Assembly: GCA_021160785.1 (NCBI GenBank)
Contig: JAGHBX010000057.1
Location: forward strand, 1 to 8,370
DNA from: Planctomycetota bacterium
Lineage (GTDB): Bacteria > Planctomycetota > Phycisphaerae > Sedimentisphaerales > Anaerohalosphaeraceae
Reading direction: 5' to 3'
Length of the DNA stretch: 8,370 nt
Positions within the stretch are counted from its first letter, which is position 1, and each line of letters begins with the position of its first letter. Positions 1-6,828 of this stretch are shown here, in pieces. The notes under the pieces were generated by a model. The model saw nothing but the letters and a program-made list of their open reading frames with translations, did not search any database and was not told the DNA's origin. A program made the translations under genes and the position numbers.

Positions 1-1
1 A

Positions 2-2149
2 AACAATGCCGGCGGAAAGAGCGGCGGCTATCTGCCGCTCGGGATCGGCTGGTACCGAAAGCACTTTTCGATTGCCGCCGCCGACTCGAACAAAAATCTA
101 TATATAGATTTCGACGGTATCTATAAAGACAGCGAAGTCTGGATCAACGGACACTTCCTCGGCAGGCGATGGTACGGATATGTCGACTTTAGATACGATC
201 TGACACCCTGGATAAATTGGGGTGAAGAAAATGTCATCGCCGTCCGCGTAAACAATTCAAAACAGACGTGCAGATGGTATTCCGGCTCAGGCATATATCG
301 CCATGTCAAGCTCATATTAACCGACAAAGTGCAGATCGGTCACCGCGGTGTTTACATAACAACACCCGAGATAACCGCATCGCATGCAAAGGTCAACGTC
401 ATTACGACTGTGAAGAACCGGGACACTAAAAAGAAACTGTGTTCGGTCAGGATGAAACTATTAGACTCCGACCGTAAGCTGCTTGTATCCATTGCCACTT
501 CCCACCTTATCCCGGCCGGAGGCAAACACGATTTCTCCGGCAACCTGATTGTAATATCGCCCCAGTTGTGGTCCGTCGAGTCTCCGTCGATGTATTATGT
601 TCAAACCTCCGTCCGAGCGGACGGCCGAATGGTCGATGATATGACCACGCCGTTTGGAATTCGCAGGATTCGATGGGACCCGCAAAAAGGGCTCTTCATA
701 AATGACGTCCCGACCGTGCTCAAGGGTGTCTGTATCCATCATGACCTCGGATGCCTGGGTTCTGCATTCAACGAAAGAGCGATGGCCCGGCGGCTGGAAG
801 TACTAAAGACCATGGGCTGCAACGCGATCCGTACCAGCCACAATCCGCCCGCGTCCGGCCTGCTTGACCTGTGCGATCGCATGGGGTTTCTGGTCATTGA
901 CGAGGCCTTCGACAAGTGGGGCGGCGGCAACTACCCGACGTTCGAAGAAACATGGCGGCAGGATCTTGAAGCCATGCTGCTTCGCGACAGGAATCACCCC
1001 TGCGTCATCCTCTGGAGCGTGGGCAACGAAGTTCGACAGCAGGGCAGCGATGAGGGCAGGCGTATTCTGAAGACGCTCGTCGATTTCGTCCATGAAAACG
1101 AACCCACTCGAAAAGTGACCTGCGGCGCCTTTCCCAGATACCATCCGGACTTCGTCAAAATCACCGATGTCGCCGGACTCAACTACCAGGAGCAATGGTT
1201 CGACGAGTACCGCGCCGCAAATCCGGACCAGTTGATAATGAGCACCGAAAGCTATGTCTACTATCGCGGCAAGGGCGATACCCACAAGGCGTTTTACCCG
1301 GTAAATCCCTGGCTCGATGTGCCGAAAAACGATTATGTCGTCGGCTCTTTTCTCTGGACCGGCATCGATTATCTCGGTGAGGCTGTCGCCGGCTGGCCCC
1401 TGCACGGCTGGAACTGCAGCCTGATTGACACCTGCGGTTTCCGCAGGCCCATATCATACTTCCACCAAAGCCAATGGTCCGACAAGCCGATGGTGCATAT
1501 TGCCGTCTCCGACGATTCGCTGAACGTCGACAAGGAGACCAAGGATCACTGGTCCTGGCCGAAAATGGCGTCGCACTGGACACTGCCGCAGTTGAAAGAC
1601 AAAAACGTCAAAGTCGTTACCTTTACCAATTGTCCGCAGGTCCGACTCAGCATTAACGGCAAGTCCTGTGGTGTCAAAAAACTCGCCGATTTTGCCGACA
1701 GGATGATGACCTGGGATGTACCGTATCAACCGGGAACAATCCAGGCCCGCGGCGCCGACGGCGAAAAAATACTTTGCTCGCACCAGCTTCAAACCGCAGG
1801 CGTTCCCGCCAAACTCGTACTCCTGCCCGACCGCTCGAACATAGCCGCCGACGGCGCCGACCTTAGCCATGTGGAGGTCCGCGTAGTCGACGAAAACGGC
1901 GTGATCGTGCCCGACAGCGACGCCCTTATCGGATTTGACCTGAAAGGCCCGGGCAAAATAGCGGGCGTTGACAACGGCGACCTCTGGAGCACCGCCTCAT
2001 ACAAAGGCGCCGAGCGAAAAGCCTACCACGGCAGATGCCTCGTAATCGTCCGTTCACAAACCCAATCCGGCAGCATACAACTAACCGCAAGCGCAGAAGG
2101 CCTGCCGAGACAAAAGATAACATTAGAAACACAAGACCCCGAACAATAG
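2..2149 (+). CDS. GH2 beta-galactosidase-type glycoside hydrolase with DUF4982 and C5-like C-terminal domains (5' partial)
   Basis: Retaining glycoside hydrolase of family GH2, most likely an exo-beta-galactosidase. The frame is open from base 2 with GH2 sequence from the edge, so the gene begins upstream; 715 residues are visible. The ATG at 329 lies inside the conserved domain and is not the start. Domains in visible residues: sugar-binding jelly roll about 1-109, with GGYLPLGIGWYRKHF (8-22) and WINGHFLG; Ig-like domain about 110-220; TIM barrel about 225-500; DUF4982-like about 515-600 (TNCPQVRLSINGKSCG); C5-like Ig domain about 602-712 (GPGKIAGVDNGD). The acid/base is Glu343 in SVGNE (codon 1028-1030) and the nucleophile is Glu416 in STESY (1247-1249). 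The beta-glucuronidase NxK motif is not seen downstream of the nucleophile, where SLIDTCGF stands instead, which favours galactosidase over glucuronidase. Relatives are usually 800 residues or more, so roughly 100 residues, including any signal peptide, are missing. Family is certain; substrate is inferred. Confidence 0.93.
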   Translation, partial: NNAGGKSGGYLPLGIGWYRKHFSIAAADSNKNLYIDFDGIYKDSEVWINGHFLGRRWYGYVDFRYDLTPWINWGEENVIAVRVNNSKQTCRWYSGSGIYRHVKLILTDKVQIGHRGVYITTPEITASHAKVNVITTVKNRDTKKKLCSVRMKLLDSDRKLLVSIATSHLIPAGGKHDFSGNLIVISPQLWSVESPSMYYVQTSVRADGRMVDDMTTPFGIRRIRWDPQKGLFINDVPTVLKGVCIHHDLGCLGSAFNERAMARRLEVLKTMGCNAIRTSHNPPASGLLDLCDRMGFLVIDEAFDKWGGGNYPTFEETWRQDLEAMLLRDRNHPCVILWSVGNEVRQQGSDEGRRILKTLVDFVHENEPTRKVTCGAFPRYHPDFVKITDVAGLNYQEQWFDEYRAANPDQLIMSTESYVYYRGKGDTHKAFYPVNPWLDVPKNDYVVGSFLWTGIDYLGEAVAGWPLHGWNCSLIDTCGFRRPISYFHQSQWSDKPMVHIAVSDDSLNVDKETKDHWSWPKMASHWTLPQLKDKNVKVVTFTNCPQVRLSINGKSCGVKKLADFADRMMTWDVPYQPGTIQARGADGEKILCSHQLQTAGVPAKLVLLPDRSNIAADGADLSHVEVRVVDENGVIVPDSDALIGFDLKGPGKIAGVDNGDLWSTASYKGAERKAYHGRCLVIVRSQTQSGSIQLTASAEGLPRQKITLETQDPEQ
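94..111. repeat. 18-bp perfect palindrome inside the first GH2 gene
   Basis: AAATCTATATATAGATTT equals its own reverse complement over 18 bases. It forms an AT-only core with flanking TC/GA in an otherwise GC-rich gene and encodes K-N-L-Y-I-D using the codons CTA and ATA. No function is known. It may be a chance result of codon choice, or a binding or cruciform site. The palindrome is directly visible; any role is speculation. Confidence 0.6.
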
Positions 2150-2157
2150 GTCCTTCC

Positions 2158-2179
2158 CTCGGGCGGCGAGATCGCTTTT
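2158..2179 (+). terminator. Weak hairpin followed by short T run (possible terminator)
   Basis: CTCG (2158-2161) pairs with CGAG (2167-2170) around a five-base loop, and a TTTT run lies at 2176-2179. The four-base stem is short and the T run is separated from it by five bases, so this is a poor intrinsic terminator. It is listed only because it sits directly after the stop codon of the first GH2 gene. Confidence 0.15.
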
Positions 2180-2193
2180 GGGGGTGAATTTAA

Positions 2194-2210
2194 GAAACTA
2201 TCGCTGTTTC
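2194..2210. repeat. GAAAC-N7-GTTTC inverted repeat, possible operator
   Basis: GAAAC at 2194-2198 is matched by GTTTC at 2206-2210 across the seven bases TATCGCT. It lies upstream of the GH28-led gene set, where a sugar-responsive regulator could bind. A five-base arm is short enough to arise by chance, and no second copy was noticed. Confidence 0.2.
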
Positions 2211-2256
2211 CAAAAGGTTACTTTTATGGTATGTTCGGTGCCGGAAGTTTGCGTGG

Positions 2257-2284
2257 TTTAGTTCGACGGAAGTAAACCGATAAT
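2257..2284 (+). promoter_or_regulatory. Weak sigma-70-like promoter candidate for the GH28 operon
   Basis: GATAAT at 2279-2284 matches the TATAAT -10 consensus in five of six bases. Sixteen bases upstream, TTTAGT (2257-2262) is a poor -35 match. A start near 2291 would give a leader of about 25 bases containing the Shine-Dalgarno site. The spacing is plausible, but the -35 is weak and the organism's promoter consensus is unknown. Confidence 0.2.
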
Positions 2285-2303
2285 CGTTTTCCCTCAATAC
2301 TGC

Positions 2304-2308
2304 AAGGA
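2304..2308 (+). promoter_or_regulatory. Shine-Dalgarno site of the GH28 gene
   Basis: AAGGA ends seven bases before the ATG at 2316. The start it selects gives a complete signal peptide. Confidence 0.7.
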
Positions 2309-2315
2309 ATGTGTT

Positions 2316-3722
2316 ATGAAATCGAAAAGCTGTAAGGTATTTACATCTGTTGTGTTGGTTGCATGTGCGTTTTTGTCGGTATCATGTCAGAATCATGCTA
2401 TGACGCCGTCTCAGGCCGGCTGGGAGCGGCTGCCGGAGATCATGGCGAGGATAAAGGCGCCGGTATTTGCGGATCGAGACTTTGATGTCACTGACTTCGG
2501 TGCAGTGGGAGACGGCAAAACAAAATGCACCGAGGCCTTCGACAAGGCGATAAAGGCCTGTCACCAGGCCGGGGGCGGTCGCGTGGTTGTCGGTGAGGGC
2601 ACTTTTTTGACCGGCCCCATACATTTGCGGAGTAATGTCTGTCTGGATGTCGGCAAGGGAGCGACTATTCTGTTCAGTGACCGATTCGAGGATTATCTGC
2701 CGGCCGTACTGATTCGCTGGGAAGGGCGGGAATGCTACAATCTGTCGCCGCTGATTTATGCCTACGGCTGTCAGAATATTGCCGTCACGGGCGAAGGGAC
2801 ACTCAACGGGCAGGGAAAAACCTGGTGGTCGTGGAGGAGGGGGTCCGGCGATCCGTATCGCAAATCCAACAACCAGAATGCCAAATGGGCGCAAGACAAT
2901 GTCCCCCTGGCCAAGCGTGTCCAGGGCAGGAAGGATTTCCACTGGTGCCCGACGTTTATAAGCCCGACGAAATGTCAAAATGTCCTGATCGAGGGACTCA
3001 CCCTTATCGACGGTCCTTTCTGGAACGTGCATCCGCTGTACTGCCAAAACGTCACGGTCCGAAATCTTACTATCAAAAATCACGGGCCTAACGGGGATGG
3101 GTGTAATCCTGACTCCTGCCGGGATGTTCTGATCGAGGGCTGTTATTTTGATACGGGAGACGATTGTATCGCGATAAAATCCGGCAGAAACAATGACGGC
3201 CGGCGGGTCAATATCCCTTCCGAGAATATCGTGGTGCGCCGCTGCCAGATGAAGGACGGGCACGGAGGCGTGGTTATGGGCAGCGAAATGTCCGGTGGTG
3301 TGCGAAATGTCTTTGTCGAAGACTGCATTATGGACAGCCCCAACCTGGATCGCGCCTTGCGCATCAAAAGCAACTCCGTGCGAGGCGGATTCGTGGAAAA
3401 CGTCTATATGAGAAATGTTTCCATCGGTGAGGTGGGCGACGCGGTTTGCAAGATCAATTTCTATTACGGCGAAAAGGACACAGGCCGGTTTACTCCCACG
3501 GTGCGGAATATCAATATGGAAAATGTAACCAGCAAAAAGAGCAAGTACCCCCTGTTGATACAGGCTTATGAGCGAGCACCGGCCACTGACATTCGCCTGA
3601 AGAATTGTGTATTTCAAAATGTAGCCAAACCGAATGTCCTGGAAGGCGTTAAGAATGTGCGGTTCGATAATGTGAAAATCAACGACGAGATATTGAACAA
3701 AACCATAAACCCTGCGCACTGA
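2316..3722 (+). CDS. Exported GH28 polygalacturonase-type pectin hydrolase, probable lipoprotein
   Basis: Inverting GH28 right-handed beta-helix hydrolase, 468 residues, a normal length for bacterial members. It probably hydrolyses alpha-1,4-linked galacturonic acid in pectin or its oligomers. Residues 1-24 form a signal peptide with basic K2/K4/K7, a hydrophobic core and SVSC at 21-24. Cys24 could be lipidated, although the -3 position is Ser, so the lipobox is weak. The N-terminal family motif is VTDFGAVGDGKT (58-69). All four GH28 catalytic motifs are present: NPD (264-266, the common bacterial variant of NTD), DD (282-283), GHG (315-317) and RIK (349-351). GHG together with RIK favours polygalacturonase over rhamnogalacturonase. 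The long loop region at about 167-215, rich in Trp and Arg, might narrow the cleft and favour exo action; this is inference. AAGGA sits seven bases before the ATG. The TGA stop overlaps an ATG (TGATG) and the next GH2 gene follows closely, which suggests co-transcription and joint work on pectin. Confidence 0.92.
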   Translation: MKSKSCKVFTSVVLVACAFLSVSCQNHAMTPSQAGWERLPEIMARIKAPVFADRDFDVTDFGAVGDGKTKCTEAFDKAIKACHQAGGGRVVVGEGTFLTGPIHLRSNVCLDVGKGATILFSDRFEDYLPAVLIRWEGRECYNLSPLIYAYGCQNIAVTGEGTLNGQGKTWWSWRRGSGDPYRKSNNQNAKWAQDNVPLAKRVQGRKDFHWCPTFISPTKCQNVLIEGLTLIDGPFWNVHPLYCQNVTVRNLTIKNHGPNGDGCNPDSCRDVLIEGCYFDTGDDCIAIKSGRNNDGRRVNIPSENIVVRRCQMKDGHGGVVMGSEMSGGVRNVFVEDCIMDSPNLDRALRIKSNSVRGGFVENVYMRNVSIGEVGDAVCKINFYYGEKDTGRFTPTVRNINMENVTSKKSKYPLLIQAYERAPATDIRLKNCVFQNVAKPNVLEGVKNVRFDNVKINDEILNKTINPAH

Positions 3723-3738
3723 TGGCGAATGGAAACGT

Positions 3739-3745
3739 GGAGGAG
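3739..3745 (+). promoter_or_regulatory. Strong Shine-Dalgarno site that decides the start of the LacZ-type gene
   Basis: GGAGGAG is a near-ideal ribosome-binding site with GGAGG ending five bases before the ATG at 3749. The earlier in-frame ATG at 3722 overlaps the preceding stop, has no comparable site upstream and would put ten mostly polar residues before the signal peptide. This favours 3749 as the start. Confidence 0.75.
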
Positions 3746-3748
3746 ATT

Positions 3749-6700
3749 ATGACAAAGCGTTTAAGTGTTTATGCGATTCTGTTTTCAATTGCTGTCGCTG
3801 CCGCATCGGTCCAGGCCTATGTTCCGGTCGATAACGATGGCAAATGGCTCGTCTCCTTGAACGGACAGTGGCGTTTTACGCTGAACGGTCCGAAAGATGT
3901 CTTCCATCGGGCAGGCTTTGACGATTCGAAGTGGGCCTCTATCAAGGTGCCGGCCAATTGGGAGGTGGAGGGATTCGAAGAACCGCAATATCGCAAGCTA
4001 AATGACGGAACAGGCCTGTATCGAAGGCAATTCAGCGTTCCGTCTGCATGGAAGAGTCGCCGAACGATCGTTCGTTTTGAAGGTGTGCTGTACGGTTTTC
4101 AATTCTGGGTCAACGGCAAAAAGGCCGGTTCGTTCAACAGCGCATTTAATCGCAGTGAGTTTGACATAAGCGATCTTGTGCGATTCGACGGTTCCAACAT
4201 GCTGTCTGTTCGGGTCGATCGCCGCAGTCGCGGCTCTGACTTTGACGTGTTTGACGCATGGTGCCTGGCGGGTATCTATCGGGATGTGGAAATATTTTCG
4301 GTCCCGGCGACTCATGTTCACGATTATGTCCTCGCAACCAAAACCCAGCCCGATTGGTCCGAGGCGACCGTTCTCTGCGATTTTACCATTGCATCCGGCA
4401 CCGGGGATTTGCGAGAAACCGTCGGGCTGACTGCCGAGCTAATCGACCCTTCCGGAGCCGTCGCAGGAACGAAAACAAAACGGATACGCCTGGATAAAGC
4501 AACGAATACCGCGAGATTATCCTTTCATGTTGACAAGCCCAGGCTTTGGAGCGCCGAGAATCCCCGCCTGTACGAATTGAATGTTTGCCTTGCGACCGCC
4601 GACGGATCGACGCATGTTTTCAAACGAAAGATCGGACTCCGCCAGGTGACAATCGACGGCGACGTTTTGAAGCTGAACCATCGACCGATCAAGATTCGCG
4701 GGGTCAACCATCATGACATCCATCCGGAAGTGGGGCGGGCGATGCGTCTGGAGCATTATCGCCAGGATGTCGAATTGATGAAGAAGGGCAACATCAACGC
4801 CGTTCGCACTTCGCACTATCCGCCGCATCCGATGTTTCTTTCCCTTTGTGACAAGTACGGCCTTTATATCATCGACGAAGTGCCCTTCGGTGGCGGTGAA
4901 GAGCATCTTAAAGACAAATCGTATCTTCCCGACCTGCTGGCCCGTGCCGAGGCTACTGTCAGTCGAGACAGGAATCATCCTTCGGTTATCATCTGGAGCA
5001 TAGGAAATGAAAATCCGGTAACGCCAAATGTCATCGCCACGATCAAAAAGGTCAAGCAGCTTGACGCGACGCGCCCGACCCTTCTGCCCGGCGCCGGCAG
5101 CGGCGGTTCCTATAAGACGGAACTTCCCGATTGCATCGACATCATGGCCCCGCACTACCCTTATACCTATCCGGCGCCTGAGCGAGGCCGCTGGGGGCTG
5201 AGTGAAGCGGCTGAGGCAACGGATATCAAACGACCGATTCTGTGCACCGAGTACAATCATTCCCTTGGCACGGCGTTTGAAGGGCTAAAAGACCATTGGG
5301 AGATGATGGAAAAATACGACCGTTTCGCCGGCGGGTGTATCTGGCATTTTCAAAACCAGGGCCTGAAACGAAAGACCACCGGCCGCAAGGTGGCCGGCGA
5401 TACGAAGACGCGACTGACAATCTCGAAGGATAAAGCCTTATCCGCCGACACATGGATAGACGATGATACGATTCTGGACAGTCGAGGCGGTTCGGGGACC
5501 GACGGTATTGTCGATGCGGACCGTTTCCCGCAGGCCGATTATTGGCTCACGCGAACAGTCTATTCGCCGGTAGTGATTCCGATGGAGGAAATCAGGATTG
5601 CACCGGGCAAACAACGCCTCGAGATCCCCGTTCTGAATCGATATGACTTCACAAATCTAAATCGTATTCGGGGATATTGGAATCTGATTCGTGATGGGAA
5701 GACGATAAAGTCCGAGAGCCTGACATTGGCAGGGCGGCCGCACCAAAAAACATCGACAGTCGTCAACCTGCAGGTCGGTCGCGATTTTAATCGACATGAC
5801 TATCTGCTGGAATTGTCATTTATTGATTCGGCGGGCCATCCGATTGTCGAACATTCGATTCGTTTGTTACCGAAGAAGGGGGAAGTTGATTTCAGTCAGC
5901 GTCTGACCGACCTTTCCTTCGAGTCTTTGCAGCTCAAAAGCACGCCGAAAATGATGCACATTTCCTTCAGTAATTATAGTTTTGATATCGACAAGACAGT
6001 CCCCAATGTTGCAATCAAATCGACCAGTTCGAGGAAAACACTCCTGACAGGCCCGATGCTCCGTGTAGGCCGAACGCCTGCTATGGCTGAGTATCGAAAC
6101 TACCCGCGGTATAATATCAAATTCTGGGAGCCGCCATTGCTGAGAGATGCAAAACTGCTGGATTGCAGGATTGACGCACTCGGTAAGGACACGGCAAGTA
6201 TCCATCTGAAACTGGAATATGCCCGCGCCGATTCCGACTCGCAGAATCAATCGGTCATCGCAGATTTGCACTGGACTGTATCTCAAAACTGGATTGATCT
6301 TGACTACGAACTGTCGCCGAAGAATGCCGACGGCTGCTTCCTCGAGCTCGGTCTGGCGTTTCAACTGCCGCAAGAGACAAACCAGCTTCACTGGCTCGGC
6401 GACGGACCGTTCAACTCTTATCCGGGCCAGAGCCAGGCCGCTCGCCGGGGCATCTGGCATATCAAGCCCGAGCCGATAACCAATCCGCACAGCCGATACT
6501 ACCAGGGCAACCGGGCCGGGGTCGATATCGCCGCCGTAACCGACATCGCCGGCAATGGTCTCGGAGTAATAATGGATGACGCCACCGTTTCGTTAGAGAG
6601 GTGCGGCGACGGTATGGTCTTTTCTCATTTGCTGCGCGTCGCGGGCAAGGGAAACAAGACCGGCGGCATGATGACCCTGTTACCGGTTAAGGCCGACGAA

Positions 6701-6817
6701 ATTACATCTGTCCGGGGTTCCCTGCGATTCATCGTTCTTGCCCAGGACAAGTGGCCCGAACTGTTTGGTACTTTATTCGGCTTATTGCGTAGGATAGGGA
6801 GTAAGCCGAACAAATGA
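3749..6817 (+). CDS. Secreted LacZ-type GH2 beta-galactosidase
   Basis: Retaining GH2 enzyme with the five-domain LacZ layout, expected to release terminal beta-linked galactose. From ATG 3749 it has 1022 residues, close to E. coli LacZ (1023). Residues 1-23 are a signal peptide (basic K3/R4, hydrophobic core, VQA before the cut), so it is exported, unlike cytoplasmic LacZ. Domains: jelly roll about 24-185, Ig-like about 190-300, TIM barrel about 303-600, second Ig-like about 610-725, and a divergent C-terminal Bgal_small_N-like sandwich about 730-1010. The acid/base is Glu421 in WSIGNEN (codon 5009-5011) and the nucleophile is Glu501 in LCTEYNHSLG (5249-5251), aligning with LacZ Glu461 and Glu537. 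Another LacZ hallmark is GTDGIVDADRFP (583-594). The last domain keeps WLGDGP (882-887) but lacks the ENYPDR residues of LacZ. An upstream ATG at 3722 would add nine residues. The gene lies 26 bases after the GH28 stop. Family is certain; the exact sugar is inferred. Confidence 0.92.
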   Translation: MTKRLSVYAILFSIAVAAASVQAYVPVDNDGKWLVSLNGQWRFTLNGPKDVFHRAGFDDSKWASIKVPANWEVEGFEEPQYRKLNDGTGLYRRQFSVPSAWKSRRTIVRFEGVLYGFQFWVNGKKAGSFNSAFNRSEFDISDLVRFDGSNMLSVRVDRRSRGSDFDVFDAWCLAGIYRDVEIFSVPATHVHDYVLATKTQPDWSEATVLCDFTIASGTGDLRETVGLTAELIDPSGAVAGTKTKRIRLDKATNTARLSFHVDKPRLWSAENPRLYELNVCLATADGSTHVFKRKIGLRQVTIDGDVLKLNHRPIKIRGVNHHDIHPEVGRAMRLEHYRQDVELMKKGNINAVRTSHYPPHPMFLSLCDKYGLYIIDEVPFGGGEEHLKDKSYLPDLLARAEATVSRDRNHPSVIIWSIGNENPVTPNVIATIKKVKQLDATRPTLLPGAGSGGSYKTELPDCIDIMAPHYPYTYPAPERGRWGLSEAAEATDIKRPILCTEYNHSLGTAFEGLKDHWEMMEKYDRFAGGCIWHFQNQGLKRKTTGRKVAGDTKTRLTISKDKALSADTWIDDDTILDSRGGSGTDGIVDADRFPQADYWLTRTVYSPVVIPMEEIRIAPGKQRLEIPVLNRYDFTNLNRIRGYWNLIRDGKTIKSESLTLAGRPHQKTSTVVNLQVGRDFNRHDYLLELSFIDSAGHPIVEHSIRLLPKKGEVDFSQRLTDLSFESLQLKSTPKMMHISFSNYSFDIDKTVPNVAIKSTSSRKTLLTGPMLRVGRTPAMAEYRNYPRYNIKFWEPPLLRDAKLLDCRIDALGKDTASIHLKLEYARADSDSQNQSVIADLHWTVSQNWIDLDYELSPKNADGCFLELGLAFQLPQETNQLHWLGDGPFNSYPGQSQAARRGIWHIKPEPITNPHSRYYQGNRAGVDIAAVTDIAGNGLGVIMDDATVSLERCGDGMVFSHLLRVAGKGNKTGGMMTLLPVKADEITSVRGSLRFIVLAQDKWPELFGTLFGLLRRIGSKPNK

Positions 6818-6822
6818 AAGGA
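6816..6822 (+). promoter_or_regulatory. Shine-Dalgarno site of the PQQ-propeller gene
   Basis: GAAAGGA starts inside the stop codon of the LacZ-type gene and ends six bases before the ATG at 6829. It supports that start over the out-of-frame ATG at 6822, which it overlaps. Confidence 0.65.
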
Positions 6823-6828
6823 TGTATA

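Larger units (their letters stand above)
2150..2315. other. Intergenic gap between the first GH2 gene and the GH28 gene
   Basis: This 166-base gap is the only substantial non-coding stretch in the window. No ORF of interest, tRNA or recognisable riboswitch is seen. It holds a weak GC hairpin just after the upstream stop (2158-2170), a GAAAC-N7-GTTTC inverted repeat (2194-2210), a weak promoter-like -10 box (2279-2284) and the Shine-Dalgarno site of the GH28 gene (2304-2308). It could mark a boundary between two transcription units. Confidence 0.6.

Noticed and set aside
329..331. ATG 329 as the start of the first GH2 gene
   Set aside because: Conserved GH2 jelly-roll sequence continues in frame from base 2, so this Met is internal and the gene is cut by the window edge.
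803..1405. 200-residue minus-strand frame opposite the first GH2 gene
   Set aside because: It lies opposite the TIM-barrel coding sequence and shows no motif or ribosome-binding site of note.
2382..3719. 445-residue open frame on the minus strand, opposite the GH28 gene
   Set aside because: The plus strand carries a complete GH28 protein with all catalytic motifs, a signal peptide and a Shine-Dalgarno site. The antisense frame has no recognisable motif and reflects codon bias.
4517..5260. 247-residue minus-strand frame opposite the LacZ-type gene
   Set aside because: It lies opposite the catalytic barrel and is best explained as a codon-bias shadow.
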